Shown one piece after another: positions 8,218 to 17,048 of a DNA stretch of 64,000 nucleotides. Below the pieces are notes generated by a model. That model was not told the origin of the DNA. It saw nothing but the letters and a program-made list of their open reading frames with translations, and made no database searches. Within the stretch, counting starts at the first letter, position 1; the number at the start of each line of letters is the position of its first letter. Both the position numbers and the translations under genes were made by a program. The stretch is from Bacillota bacterium. GTDB lineage: Bacteria; Bacillota; Clostridia; Lachnospirales; Lachnospiraceae. The stretch is from assembly GCA_023407575.1 (NCBI GenBank), contig JAEYLX010000049.1, positions 248,001-312,000 on the forward strand, read 5' to 3'.

Positions 8218-8967
8218 TTATAACGTAAAGAGCTCTGGCTCACCCTTAGTAATCAGAACCGTATTTTCATAATGAGCAGAAAGTGATCCGTCAGCTGAAA
8301 CGACTGTCCAGTCATCATCTTCCCAATATACATCATATCGACCTTCATTCACCATAGGCTCGATAGCAAGCACCATGCCTGCCTCTAACTTGGGACCTCT
8401 GCGTTTTTGTCTGAAATTTGGTATTTGCGGCTCCTCATGAAGATTTCTTCCTATTCCATGCCCTACCAAATCCCGAACTATTGAATAGCCATGTGCTTCG
8501 ACGTATGTCTGGATTGCTTCTGAAATTTCATGTAAATGACAGCCTTCTTTGGCAAATTTGATACCTTCATAAAAGCTCTGCTGAGTAACCTCAATTAAAC
8601 GTCTTGCTTCCTTCGTTATTTCACCAACAGCAATTGTCCTTGCTGCATCTGAATGGAATCCCTGATGTATTACACCGCAGTCAAGACTGATGATATCACC
8701 ATTCTTAAGAATACGATTTTTATTTGGAATACCATGAACTACTTCTTCATTGATTGAGAGACAAATGGAAGCAGGGAAACCATTATAATTAAGAAAGGAA
8801 GGAATGCAGTTGTTTTTTTTGATTAACTCAGCACATTTTTTATCAATGTCCAAGGTAGATATCCCAGGACAAACCATAGCCTGAAGTTCTTGAAGCACGG
8901 CTGCTAAAATCTTACCAGATTCTCGCATCAACTGAATTTCCTTTTCTGATTTAATAATAATAGACAT
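8218..8967 (-). CDS. map: Methionine aminopeptidase, type I
   Basis: This cytosolic metallo-enzyme removes the initiator Met from nascent proteins. All five metal ligands are visible: Asp96 (LDCGV), Asp107 (HSDAAR), His170 (GHGIGRNLHEEP), Glu203 (IEPMV) and Glu234 (YENTV), plus substrate His79 in VVHGIP. The length of 249 is normal, and there is no N-terminal SH3-binding or zinc extension. Its place between adk and the KOW/infA genes is the usual Firmicutes arrangement. Confidence 0.98.
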   Translation of the reverse strand: MSIIIKSEKEIQLMRESGKILAAVLQELQAMVCPGISTLDIDKKCAELIKKNNCIPSFLNYNGFPASICLSINEEVVHGIPNKNRILKNGDIISLDCGVIHQGFHSDAARTIAVGEITKEARRLIEVTQQSFYEGIKFAKEGCHLHEISEAIQTYVEAHGYSIVRDLVGHGIGRNLHEEPQIPNFRQKRRGPKLEAGMVLAIEPMVNEGRYDVYWEDDDWTVVSADGSLSAHYENTVLITKGEPELFTL

Positions 8968-9033
8968 AATACATTACTTCCTTTCTACTAGCCCATCTAT
9001 ACAAGCTTATCATAAAACTATTTCCTATCTATC

Positions 9034-9678
9034 TTATGCTTCTACGATTGCAATGATATCCTTAAATACATCTTCAAGATTTTGTGTTCCATCAACGGAT
9101 CTTAATATATTCTTACCCTGATAGTAATCGATAAGTGGTTGAGTTTGATCATGATATACCTTAAGACGTTTCTCAACAGTTTCTGGCTTATCATCCTCAC
9201 GTAAAATTAATTCTGCACCACAGGTATCACAGATACCCTCTGTTTTTGGAGGAATGGTTACAAGGTGATAAGTTCCACCACAACCTACACAAGCTCTTCT
9301 ACCTGCCATACGGCTGATAATTGACTCATCTGGAACATCAACATCAATTGCATATTCTACTGCATCATTATTCTTTTCTAACGCTTCATCAAGAGCTTTT
9401 GCCTGTGGAATTGTTCTTGGAAAACCATCAAGTACATAACCATTTTCACAATCTGCTTGTTTAAAACGATCTACTACCAAGTCAACAACGAGTTCATCTG
9501 GCACAAGTAAGCCTTGATCCATATAAACCTTTGCCTTCTGTCCAAGCTCAGTTCCATTTTTAATATTGGCACGGAAGATATCCCCTGTTGAAATATGAGG
9601 AATTCCATATTTTGAAGCTAATTTCTTTGCTTGGGTTCCTTTACCAGCACCAGGTGCACCTAACATAATAATTTTCAT
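9034..9678 (-). CDS. adk: Adenylate kinase
   Basis: The enzyme interconverts ATP plus AMP with two ADP. The true start is the ATG at 9678 (214 residues), 7 bases after GGAGGAAA and directly at MKIIMLGAPGAGKGTQ. A longer reading from 9729 adds 17 unconserved residues. P-loop at 7-15 and the GFPRT motif at 85-89. The LID domain carries a structural zinc site, Cys130, Cys133, Cys150 and Cys153, typical of Gram-positive adenylate kinases. Located between secY and map. Confidence 0.98.
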   Translation of the reverse strand: MKIIMLGAPGAGKGTQAKKLASKYGIPHISTGDIFRANIKNGTELGQKAKVYMDQGLLVPDELVVDLVVDRFKQADCENGYVLDGFPRTIPQAKALDEALEKNNDAVEYAIDVDVPDESIISRMAGRRACVGCGGTYHLVTIPPKTEGICDTCGAELILREDDKPETVEKRLKVYHDQTQPLIDYYQGKNILRSVDGTQNLEDVFKDIIAIVEA

Positions 9679-9795
9679 GTCTGTTTCCTCCTGTTCATTA
9701 TTCCTATTACATAATAAAATCAACAACAATATCCCGTTGCAAATATAAGCCAGTTATTATTATAATTCCTGGCCCATACTTACAACGGAATGTTA

Positions 9796-11118
9796 TTAGT
9801 CGTTTAAGAATCCCTTATAATGGCGAACCAATAATTGAGATTCGATTTGTTTTAATGTTTCAATGACAACACCTACAACGATGATGATGGATGTGCCACC
9901 AAAGGTAAAGTTCATATTTAATACACCTTGTGATACGAGTGTTATAAGACATACAGCTGACAAGCCAATCGCACCAATAAAGATGATATTATTAAGAACT
10001 TTTGTTAAATACTCTGTGGTTGGCTTACCAGGACGAATTCCTGGAATAAATCCACCCTGTTTCTTCATATTATTTGATACTTCAATCGGATTAAATGTAA
10101 TTGATGTATAGAAATATGCAAAGAAAACAGTAAGGGCAATGTAAATAAGTACACCAATTGAGTATTTAAAATCTCCAAAGGAACTAATATCAAACCAACT
10201 ATTCTGATCTAAAACTTTTAACACCTTAGGCCAGAAATGTTCTCTTGCAGGAGTTACCTGGAAGAAAGCAGCAATAACAATTGGGAATGACATTAAGGAG
10301 CTTGAGAAAATGACAGGGATAACACCTGCTGTATTTACCTTTAAAGGTATATGAGAGGTTTGTCCACCAACCATTTTTCTTCCTTGTACCTTTTTCGCAT
10401 AGGTAACAGGAATCTTTCTCTCTGCATTCTGTAATAGAATTACAAAGATAACAGATGCAATCGTTACTAACAATACTACAAGGACTACAAGAATTCCTTG
10501 TACAACTGATTTTCCCTGAATATAGGTTTGATAAATCTTAATAAAATCAGATGGTACACGGGAAATAATATTTGTTGCAAGAATAATGGAGATACCATTA
10601 CCAATACCATTAATTGTTATTCTTTCACCAATCCACATTAAGAAGACAGATCCTGCTGTAAAAGCAGCAACGATAACAACAAAGTTTGTAAAGGTTAATC
10701 CACCCTCTAAAGCATTGGAGCCACCAAAACCAATAGCAAATGCTGCACCTTCAATTATTGCTAAAGCCGCAGTTAAATATCTGGTCAGTTCGTTCAGCTT
10801 CTTCTTGCCATCTTCACCTTCTTTATGCATCTCTTCCAATTTAGGAACAGCAATGGTTAAAAGCTGAACAATAATGGAAGCAGTAATATAAGGTGTAATA
10901 CTTAATGCGAAAATAGACATTCTTGTAAAGCCGCCACCAGTCAAACTATTAAAGAAGCCTAAAGCATCTGAGTTTAAAAATTGATTGGTATAATCCTTGC
11001 TAATAGCAGGAGCAGGAAGCAAAGTTCCCACTCTTACTACTAAAAGAGCAATTATAGTATAAATCAGCCTGTCTCTAATATCCTTAACTTTAAAAGCATT
11101 TCGCAGTGTTTTGAACAT
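9796..11118 (-). CDS. secY: Protein translocase subunit SecY
   Basis: The ten-helix channel of the general secretion translocon, 440 residues. Recognisable segments include the N-terminal FKVKDIRDRLIYTI and the plug region LGFFNSLTGGGFTRMSIFALSITPYITASI. The cytoplasmic loops YAKKVQGRKMVGGQTSHIPL and NNMKKQGGFIPGIRPGKPT are the ones that contact SecA and the ribosome. The ATG overlaps the rplO stop (TAATG), so translation is probably coupled. Its partner SecE is at 51150-51359. Confidence 0.98.
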   Translation of the reverse strand: MFKTLRNAFKVKDIRDRLIYTIIALLVVRVGTLLPAPAISKDYTNQFLNSDALGFFNSLTGGGFTRMSIFALSITPYITASIIVQLLTIAVPKLEEMHKEGEDGKKKLNELTRYLTAALAIIEGAAFAIGFGGSNALEGGLTFTNFVVIVAAFTAGSVFLMWIGERITINGIGNGISIILATNIISRVPSDFIKIYQTYIQGKSVVQGILVVLVVLLVTIASVIFVILLQNAERKIPVTYAKKVQGRKMVGGQTSHIPLKVNTAGVIPVIFSSSLMSFPIVIAAFFQVTPAREHFWPKVLKVLDQNSWFDISSFGDFKYSIGVLIYIALTVFFAYFYTSITFNPIEVSNNMKKQGGFIPGIRPGKPTTEYLTKVLNNIIFIGAIGLSAVCLITLVSQGVLNMNFTFGGTSIIIVVGVVIETLKQIESQLLVRHYKGFLND

Positions 11119-11558
11119 TATACCACCTCAGCATTTCCACCAAGAGCTTGTATCTTTTCCGTTGCACCTGCGCTAAAAGCATTAACTTTGACATCAAGTT
11201 TCTTTGTTAATTCGCCGTGACCAAGAATCTTTACACCATCTCTAGGGTTTTTGATAATTCCTGCTTCTAATAAAGAATCAACTGTAACAATAGAACCGTC
11301 CTCAAATCTGTTTAATACATCTACGTTTAATGCAACAATAATTTTTGTATTTCTATTTGTAAAACCACGCTTCGGAATTCTTCTGTATAAAGGCATCTGA
11401 CCGCCTTCAAATCCAGGTCTAGGAGCTCCGGAACGAGCTTTCTGGCCCTTGTGTCCGTAACCAGCAGTTTTGCCGTTACCTGAACCATGACCGCGTCCTT
11501 TTCTGAAGTTATCGCTTTGTTTGGAACCAACTGCGGGTTTCAATTCTGATAAATTCAT
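11118..11558 (-). CDS. rplO: 50S ribosomal protein L15
   Basis: A 146-residue late-assembly large-subunit protein. It starts at the ATG at 11558 (MNLSELKPAVGSK), 9 bases after AAGGAGGTG; a GTG three codons upstream is less likely. The Gly/Arg/Lys-rich N-terminal region (RGHGSGNGKTAGYGHKGQKA) and RPGFEGGQMPLYRRIPKRGF are diagnostic. Its stop overlaps the secY start by one base. Confidence 0.97.
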   Translation of the reverse strand: MNLSELKPAVGSKQSDNFRKGRGHGSGNGKTAGYGHKGQKARSGAPRPGFEGGQMPLYRRIPKRGFTNRNTKIIVALNVDVLNRFEDGSIVTVDSLLEAGIIKNPRDGVKILGHGELTKKLDVKVNAFSAGATEKIQALGGNAEVV

Positions 11559-11583
11559 GTCGTGCACCTCCTTCTTTAAGCAA

Positions 11584-11766
11584 TTATATTTCTTCTACTT
11601 TAATTAAGTGTTTTACCTGATCAAGCATTCCTCTAACAGCAGCATTATCCGGCATTTCAACGGTCCAATGAGGTTTCTTTAAACCTAACGCCGTAACGGT
11701 TGCTTTATGCTTCGGAATGGCACCGATGGTAGATTTCACTAGTGTAACTTTTAATTTACCTGCCAT
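11584..11766 (-). CDS. rpmD: 50S ribosomal protein L30
   Basis: A 60-residue protein starting at the ATG at 11766 behind GGAGGTGT. An upstream in-frame start at 11817 lacks homology. MAGKLKVTLVKSTIGAIPKH, followed by the GLKKPHWTVEMPDNAAVRGM segment, is typical of bacterial L30. It lies between rpsE and rplO, its standard position in the spc operon. Confidence 0.96.
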   Translation of the reverse strand: MAGKLKVTLVKSTIGAIPKHKATVTALGLKKPHWTVEMPDNAAVRGMLDQVKHLIKVEEI

Positions 11767-11847
11767 TTCTGACACCTCCATTTTTATCAAGGTGAACCTT
11801 GCTATTTCTCGATTCACCAGCCATGAAATTTTGCGCTACCGCAATCA

Positions 11848-12357
11848 TTATTGTAATAACTGCTCTACAGAAATACCACGAAGTTTAGCAACTTCTTCAG
11901 GAGTCTTTAACTGGCTTAATCCTTCAATTGTAGCAAGAACTACATTCTGCTTATTATTGGAGCCAAGTGACTTTGTACGGATATTCTTTAAACCAGCAAG
12001 TTCAAGCACGTTACGTGCAGGACCACCAGCGATAATACCAGTACCTTCAGGAGCACGCTTAAGTAATACGTGTGCGCTTCCGAACTTACCGATAAAGTCA
12101 TGTGGTACACTACCATTCTCATCAATTGGAAGAGTGATTAATTTCTTAATCGCATCTTCTTTACCCTTACGGATAGCTTCAGGAATTTCTGTAGCTTTTC
12201 CGAGACCAGCACCAACGTGTCCGTTCTTGTCACCAACAACAACTAATGCTGTAAATCTAAAGTTACGTCCACCTTTTACAACCTTAGTTACACGCTTAAT
12301 TGATACTACTTTATCTTCTAATTCCAGTTGATTGGTATCAACGATTGTACGTTTCAT
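11848..12357 (-). CDS. rpsE: 30S ribosomal protein S5
   Basis: A 169-residue protein at the mRNA entry site, involved in decoding fidelity. Start at the ATG at 12357 (MKRTIVDTNQLELEDKVV), six bases after AAGGAGGAG. The S5 N-terminal dsRBD-like domain (KVVKGGRNFRFTALVVVGD then GHVGAGLGKA) and the C-terminal domain (GTGIIAGGPARNVLELAGL) are present in order. An alternative start at 12405 overlaps rplR and is rejected. Confidence 0.97.
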   Translation of the reverse strand: MKRTIVDTNQLELEDKVVSIKRVTKVVKGGRNFRFTALVVVGDKNGHVGAGLGKATEIPEAIRKGKEDAIKKLITLPIDENGSVPHDFIGKFGSAHVLLKRAPEGTGIIAGGPARNVLELAGLKNIRTKSLGSNNKQNVVLATIEGLSQLKTPEEVAKLRGISVEQLLQ

Positions 12358-12373
12358 GTATTCTCCTCCTTGC

Positions 12374-12742
12374 TTAGAATTCCAGACCAGCTTCACGAGC
12401 TGCATCTGCCAATGCTTTTACTTTTCCTTGATATATGAAGCCACCTCTATCAAAGACAACAGCCTTAATACCTTTTTCCAATGCTTTCTTTGCAATTACA
12501 GTACCTAAGTAAGCTGCTGCTGCTACATCATTGGTCTTTGCAAGTTCAGCCTTAACATCTTTCTCAAGTGTGGAGGCTGCTACTAACGTCATGCCAACTG
12601 TATCATCAATTACCTGTGCATACATATGGTTGTTGCTTCTAAATACAGCTAAACGCGGTCTCTCAGGAGTACCTGTGAAACGATTACGTAATTTCAAATG
12701 TTTTTTAACACGAATTTCAGATCTTGATTGTTTACTAACCAT
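12374..12742 (-). CDS. rplR: 50S ribosomal protein L18
   Basis: A 122-residue 5S rRNA-binding protein of the central protuberance. Family marks: RVKKHLKLRNRFTGTPERPR near the N terminus, RSNNHMYAQVIDD, and the C-terminal FDRGGFIYQGKVKALADAAR. It lies 17 bp after rplF and 16 bp before rpsE, consistent with a single mRNA. Confidence 0.97.
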   Translation of the reverse strand: MVSKQSRSEIRVKKHLKLRNRFTGTPERPRLAVFRSNNHMYAQVIDDTVGMTLVAASTLEKDVKAELAKTNDVAAAAYLGTVIAKKALEKGIKAVVFDRGGFIYQGKVKALADAAREAGLEF

Positions 12743-12759
12743 GTTATTTCACTCCTCCC

Positions 12760-13302
12760 TTATTTCTTACCGGTCTTACCAACCTTACGTCTAATAACCT
12801 CATCAGAATACTTGATACCTTTGCCCTTGTAAGGTTCAGGAGCTCTCTTTGCTCTGATTTCAGCGGCGTATTGGCCAACCTTTTCTTTATCAATACCTTT
12901 AACAATAATCTTATTCTGACCTTCCATAGTTGACTCAAGACCTTCTGGATCAACCATAACTACTGGATGTGAATAACCTAATGTTAAAGTTAATTCTTTA
13001 CCAGCCTTAGCTGCTCTGTAACCAACGCCATTGATTTCAAGGATCTTTGTATATCCTTCTGTAACACCAACTACCATATTAGCTACTAAAGTTCTTGTAA
13101 GACCATGTAAAGCTTTCATTTTCTTCAAATCATTTGGTCTGGTAACTACAACTTCGCTACCTTCTACTTTGATTGACATCTCAATTGGTAACACACGTTC
13201 CAGTGTTCCCTTAGGACCTTTAACGGTCACTTTATTATTTTCTGCTACCTCTACAGTTACGCCTGCAGGAATAGCGATAGGCATTCTTCCTATACGTGAC
13301 AT
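12760..13302 (-). CDS. rplF: 50S ribosomal protein L6
   Basis: A 180-residue protein of two duplicated L6 folds near the factor-binding site. MSRIGRMPIAIPAGVTVEV opens the first domain; the second ends with the signature EIRAKRAPEPYKGKGIKY. Start ATG at 13302 follows GGAGGTGCGGGC. The gap upstream to rpsH holds an 11-bp perfect palindrome (13326-13352). Confidence 0.98.
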   Translation of the reverse strand: MSRIGRMPIAIPAGVTVEVAENNKVTVKGPKGTLERVLPIEMSIKVEGSEVVVTRPNDLKKMKALHGLTRTLVANMVVGVTEGYTKILEINGVGYRAAKAGKELTLTLGYSHPVVMVDPEGLESTMEGQNKIIVKGIDKEKVGQYAAEIRAKRAPEPYKGKGIKYSDEVIRRKVGKTGKK

Positions 13303-13325
13303 GCCCGCACCTCCTATGATTTATG

Positions 13326-13352
13326 CAAATGAATTGTTATGCAATTCATTTG
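13326..13352. repeat. 11-bp perfect inverted repeat between rpsH and rplF
   Basis: CAAATGAATTG (13326-13336) and CAATTCATTTG (13342-13352) form a perfect stem with a 5-nt loop inside the ribosomal operon. No T-tract follows on the coding strand, so it is not an obvious terminator. It could be an mRNA-processing or stability element. Confidence 0.6.
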
Positions 13353-13367
13353 TATTTTAATTTTAGT

Positions 13368-13769
13368 TTACCAAACGAATGCGAGTACTTCTCCGCCTAC
13401 GTTTAATGCTCTTGCTTCTTTATCAGTGATAACACCTTTATTAGTAGAAACAATAGCTACACCTAAGCCTCCAAGAACCTTTGGCATGTTGTCTCTGTTA
13501 GCATAAACACGAAGACCTGGTTTAGAAATTCTCTTAATACCAGTGATAATCTTAACGTTTTTATCTTTACCATATTTTAAAGTAACATGGATTGTTTTAA
13601 AATTCTCAACTTCCTCAACTTCGTATTTCTTGATGTAACCTTCTTTTACGAGGATGTCGGCAATAGCAATTTTCATCTTTGAAGCAGGGATATCTACTGT
13701 ATCATGCTTCGCAGTATTTGCATTACGAATTCTCGTAAGCATATCTGCAATGGGATCAGTCATTGTCAT
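13368..13769 (-). CDS. rpsH: 30S ribosomal protein S8
   Basis: A 133-residue 16S rRNA-binding protein; in E. coli it is the spc-operon translational repressor. MTDPIADMLTRIRNAN at the N terminus and the C-terminal GGLGVAIVSTNKGVITDKEA and GGEVLAFVW are characteristic. The ATG at 13769 is eight bases after AGGAGG; a second ATG at 13763 is also in frame. Confidence 0.97.
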   Translation of the reverse strand: MTMTDPIADMLTRIRNANTAKHDTVDIPASKMKIAIADILVKEGYIKKYEVEEVENFKTIHVTLKYGKDKNVKIITGIKRISKPGLRVYANRDNMPKVLGGLGVAIVSTNKGVITDKEARALNVGGEVLAFVW

Positions 13770-13793
13770 TTCATTTGCCTCCTTTCTTAACTT

Positions 13794-13979
13794 TTACCAG
13801 CTTGCTTTCTTTACGCCTGGTATCTGACCTTTGTACGCTAATTCACGAAAACAAATTCTGCAAACTCCGTATTTTCTTAAATATGCATGCGGACGGCCAC
13901 AAATTCTGCAACGGTTATATTCTCTAGTGGAGAATTTCTGCGTACGTTGTTGTTTAATTTTCATTGACGTTTTAGCCAT
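13794..13979 (-). CDS. rpsZ: 30S ribosomal protein S14, zinc type
   Basis: A 61-residue short S14 with a complete zinc ribbon (Cys24, Cys27, Cys40, Cys43 in CRICGR and CRICF). This is the zinc-binding paralogue found in the Firmicutes spc operon rather than the longer zinc-free form. Start at the ATG at 13979 behind GGAGGTATTTCC. The C-terminal GQIPGVKKASW is invariant. Confidence 0.97.
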   Translation of the reverse strand: MAKTSMKIKQQRTQKFSTREYNRCRICGRPHAYLRKYGVCRICFRELAYKGQIPGVKKASW

Positions 13980-13992
13980 GGAAATACCTCCT

Positions 13993-14532
13993 CTATTTTT
14001 TAAATGGCATACCAAATTGTGTTAACAGTTCACGTGCCTCTTCATCAGTCTTAGCGGTTGTAACAAAGATAATGTCCATACCTCTAACTTTGTCAATCTT
14101 ATCGTATTCGATTTCAGGGAAAATTACCTGCTCCTTGATACCAAGGGAGTAATTACCTCTACCATCAAATGCGTTAGGATTAACACCTCTAAAGTCACGT
14201 ACACGAGGTAAGGATAAGTTGATCAAACGATCAGCAAACTCATACATCTTCTCGCCTCTTAAAGTTACCTTGCAACCGATTGCCATACCTTCTCTGATTT
14301 TGAAGTTAGCAACAGATTTCTTTGCCTTTGTAGTAACAGGTTTTTGACCAGCGATGATTTCCATATCCTTGAGTGCTGTTTCTAAAACCTTAGCGTTATC
14401 CTTAGCTTCACCAACACCCATGTTGATTACGATTTTATCTAACTTCGGCACTTCCATAACGTTCTTATAGCTGAACTTCTTAGTCATGCCGGCTACTATT
14501 TCATTTAAATATTGTTCTTTTAATCTAGCCAA
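13993..14532 (-). CDS. rplE: 50S ribosomal protein L5
   Basis: A 179-residue 5S rRNA-binding protein of the central protuberance. The start codon is a rare TTG at 14532, nine bases after AGGAGG; the next residues (ARLKEQYLNEIV) match the family's N terminus. Diagnostic segments are VMEVPKLDKIVINMGVGEA, TLRGEKMYEFADRLINLSLP and the C-terminal DEEARELLTQFGMPFKK. Confidence 0.97.
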   Translation of the reverse strand: MARLKEQYLNEIVAGMTKKFSYKNVMEVPKLDKIVINMGVGEAKDNAKVLETALKDMEIIAGQKPVTTKAKKSVANFKIREGMAIGCKVTLRGEKMYEFADRLINLSLPRVRDFRGVNPNAFDGRGNYSLGIKEQVIFPEIEYDKIDKVRGMDIIFVTTAKTDEEARELLTQFGMPFKK

Positions 14533-14554
14533 CGAAATGTTCCTCCTTTCTCAA

Positions 14555-14872
14555 TTAATCGATTACATCTCCGTTTGATTTAGCAAAACGTACTTTTTTA
14601 GGTCCCTTCTTAGTTTCAATTGTCTTGAAACCAACACGGGTAGCTTTACCCTTGTGGACTAACATTACGTTTGATGCATCAATTGGATTATCTTGATGGA
14701 TGATACCACCCTTTGGATTCTTCTGGCTTGCTTTGCTGTGCTTAGAAACGGTATTAACACCTTCAACAATTACTTTGCCGTCTAAAACTGCGATAACCTT
14801 GCCTTCTTTTCCTTTATTCTTTCCAGTGATAACTTGAACGTTATCATTCTTTTTAATCTTGGTCATAGCCAT
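14555..14872 (-). CDS. rplX: 50S ribosomal protein L24
   Basis: A 105-residue KOW-fold protein that starts large-subunit assembly. The KOW motif (KKNDNVQVITGKNKGKEGKV) and VEGVNTVSKHSKASQKNPKG are typical. Start ATG at 14872 after GGAGGTGTCGACGC. It lies between rplN and rplE with short spacers. Confidence 0.97.
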   Translation of the reverse strand: MAMTKIKKNDNVQVITGKNKGKEGKVIAVLDGKVIVEGVNTVSKHSKASQKNPKGGIIHQDNPIDASNVMLVHKGKATRVGFKTIETKKGPKKVRFAKSNGDVID

Positions 14873-14886
14873 GCGTCGACACCTCC

Positions 14887-15255
14887 CTATAATACTTCTG
14901 GTGCTAAAGAAACGATCTTCATGAACTGTTTCTCTCTTAATTCTCTCGCTACCGGTCCAAAGATACGTGTTCCCTTCGGATTCTTATCTTCTTTAATAAT
15001 TACGGCAGCATTCTCATCAAATCTAATATAAGAACCATCTTTACGGCGTGCGCCTTTAACGGTACGAACAACAACTGCCTTAACAACGTCACCCTTCTTA
15101 ACAACACCGCCTGGTGTTGCATCTTTAACCGCAGCAACGATGATATCGCCTATATTAGCATATCTTCTGGTTGATCCGCCAAGTACTCTAATGCAAAGTA
15201 ACTCTTTCGCACCGGTATTGTCGGCAACTCTAAGTCTGGTTTCTGCTTGTATCAT
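14887..15255 (-). CDS. rplN: 50S ribosomal protein L14
   Basis: A 122-residue protein at the subunit interface. The complete L14 signature is seen: MIQAETRLRVADNTGAKELL, then YANIGDIIVAAVKDATPGG, and the C-terminal FGPVARELREKQFMKIVSLA. Start ATG follows AAAGGAGTATTATC. A 173-bp spacer to rpsQ (15256-15428) contains short palindromes such as GGAAGCCAT / ATGGTTCC but no recognised element. Confidence 0.98.
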   Translation of the reverse strand: MIQAETRLRVADNTGAKELLCIRVLGGSTRRYANIGDIIVAAVKDATPGGVVKKGDVVKAVVVRTVKGARRKDGSYIRFDENAAVIIKEDKNPKGTRIFGPVARELREKQFMKIVSLAPEVL

Positions 15256-15428
15256 GATAATACTCCTTTCAGTTGTAATCTGACTCTACGTTAGAATAAC
15301 GTATTCGTCCTTGAATTCCTCATTGAAGTCACACTGGAACCATACTATGGCTTCCTGCGATAATCAATGAACTTGAATTCGAAGAATTTCTATTGTTTCC
15401 CTACGGAATGAAATTCTTTTATACGAGA

Positions 15429-15683
15429 TTACTTCGCCTTTTCAACGATCTCCACAAGTCTCCATCTCTTATCTTTAGATAAAGGTCTTGTTTCCATAAC
15501 CTTTACTCTATCTCCGATGTTACACTCATTGTTTTCATCATGTGCTTTCAGCTTGTAGGTTCTCTTAACAATTTTGCCATACAAAGGATGCTTTACATTA
15601 TCAACAACTGCTACAACGATTGTCTTATCCATCTTGTCGCTTACAACTTTGCCGATACGAACTTTTCTTAAATTTCTTTCCAC
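15429..15683 (-). CDS. rpsQ: 30S ribosomal protein S17
   Basis: An 84-residue OB-fold primary 16S-binding protein. RKVRIGKVVSDKMDKTIVVA and HPLYGKIVKRTYKLKAHDE are diagnostic, as is the C-terminal RPLSKDKRWRLVEIVEKAK. It lies 58 bp after rpmC. Confidence 0.97.
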   Translation of the reverse strand: MERNLRKVRIGKVVSDKMDKTIVVAVVDNVKHPLYGKIVKRTYKLKAHDENNECNIGDRVKVMETRPLSKDKRWRLVEIVEKAK

Positions 15684-15741
15684 AACGATACTCCTTTCTT
15701 TGATCGAAGGTCAACCACGAGGCAAACCTACCGATCGTTAA

Positions 15742-15951
15742 TTATTTAGAAGCCTTAGAAAGCTCGGAAATTACTGTCTGAATTCTCGCAATATTTTTTC
15801 TTACTTCCTTAATTCTGCTTGTGTTATCTAACTGGTTAGTTGCATTTTGGAACCTTAAGTTAAAAAGTTCCTTCTTAGCAGCTACTAATTCAATGTTTAA
15901 TTCTGTAGCTGATTTTGCTTTTAATTCTTCTACATACTTATTAATTTTCAC
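15742..15951 (-). CDS. rpmC: 50S ribosomal protein L29
   Basis: A small helical protein at the peptide exit tunnel. I choose the GTG at 15951 (69 residues, starting MKINKYVEELKAK) because a GGCGGT-like ribosome site lies seven bases upstream and the length fits. A GTG at 15960 would add three residues. The body ELFNLRFQNATNQLDNTSRI and the helical C terminus match L29. It overlaps the end of rplP by 11 bp, implying coupled translation. Confidence 0.95.
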   Translation of the reverse strand: MKINKYVEELKAKSATELNIELVAAKKELFNLRFQNATNQLDNTSRIKEVRKNIARIQTVISELSKASK

Positions 15952-16378
15952 TGTTTTCACCGCCTTCTAAGTCTGCACGGGATACGATCTTGCATTTAAC
16001 CGGTAATTTATGCATAGCAAGACGTAATGCTTCTCTTGCAACTTCTTCAGAAATACCACCGATCTCAAACATAACACGACCCGGTTTAACAACAGCTACC
16101 CAATACTCTAAGGAACCTTTACCAGAACCCATTCGAGTTTCAGCTGGTTTCGTTGTAACAGGTTTGTCAGGGAATATCTTAATATATACTTTACCACCAC
16201 GCTTAGTAAAACGAGTCATCGCGATACGGGCTGCTTCTATCTGGTTTGATTTAATCCAGCAAGGCTCCATAGCAACTAATCCAAATTCACCCTGGTTAAT
16301 TGTTGTGCCTCTACATGGCTTACCTGCCATACTACCGCGAAATTGCTTACGGCGTTTAACTCTTTTAGGCATTAACAT
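15941..16378 (-). CDS. rplP: 50S ribosomal protein L16
   Basis: A 145-residue protein that helps shape the tRNA-binding A site. MLMPKRVKRRKQFRGSMAGK aligns with the standard MLQPKRTKFRK start, supporting the ATG at 16378 rather than the one two codons later. MGSGKGSLEYWVAVVKPG is diagnostic. The ATG overlaps the rpsC stop (TAATG), and the 3' end overlaps rpmC. Confidence 0.97.
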   Translation of the reverse strand: MLMPKRVKRRKQFRGSMAGKPCRGTTINQGEFGLVAMEPCWIKSNQIEAARIAMTRFTKRGGKVYIKIFPDKPVTTKPAETRMGSGKGSLEYWVAVVKPGRVMFEIGGISEEVAREALRLAMHKLPVKCKIVSRADLEGGENSEN

Positions 16379-17037
16379 TAGTTTGCGCTCCCTTCTACTT
16401 TTACTCCTTTAACAGGAAGTACTTCACCGTGATAAATCCATACTTTAACACCTAACTTACCAAAAGTTGTATCTGCTTCAGCAAATCCATAATCAATGTT
16501 AGCACGTAAAGTCTGTAACGGAATAGTTCCTTCACTATAGAATTCAGTACGAGCCATATCTGCTCCACCAAGACGACCTGCAACGGAGGTTTTGATACCC
16601 TTTGCACCAGACTTCATGGTTCTAGCCATTGTTGACTTCATTGCTCTTCTAAAGGAAATACGGTTCTCAAGCTGTGCAGCAATATTCTCTGCTACTAACT
16701 GTGCATTGAGATCAGGTTTTTTAATTTCTTTGATTTCCAGATTTAACTTCTTATCAGTATATTTCTGGATCTCTGCTTTTAAATTTTCAATTTCTGCACC
16801 AGCTCTACCAATTACTACACCGGGCTTTGCAGTAAAGATTATTATTTTTAAACGGTCAGATGCTCTTTCAATCTCAATTTTAGAAATTCCTGCGCTGTAT
16901 AACTTTTTCTTCAGAAATGTTCTGATATTGTAATCTTCTACGAGATTATCAGCAAAATCCGCTTCAGCATACCATCTGGAGTCCCAATCATTGATAACTC
17001 CGACTCTTAAGCCATGAGGATTAACCTTTTGTCCCAT
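16378..17037 (-). CDS. rpsC: 30S ribosomal protein S3
   Basis: A 219-residue protein at the mRNA entry tunnel. The start MGQKVNPHGLRVGVINDWDS, the KH domain (KPGVVIGRAGAEIENLKAEI) and the C-terminal domain (ARTEFYSEGTIPLQTLRANI) are all present. Its stop is shared with the rplP start, and it begins 11 bp after rplV. Confidence 0.98.
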   Translation of the reverse strand: MGQKVNPHGLRVGVINDWDSRWYAEADFADNLVEDYNIRTFLKKKLYSAGISKIEIERASDRLKIIIFTAKPGVVIGRAGAEIENLKAEIQKYTDKKLNLEIKEIKKPDLNAQLVAENIAAQLENRISFRRAMKSTMARTMKSGAKGIKTSVAGRLGGADMARTEFYSEGTIPLQTLRANIDYGFAEADTTFGKLGVKVWIYHGEVLPVKGVKVEGSAN

Positions 17038-17048
17038 TATTGCCCTCC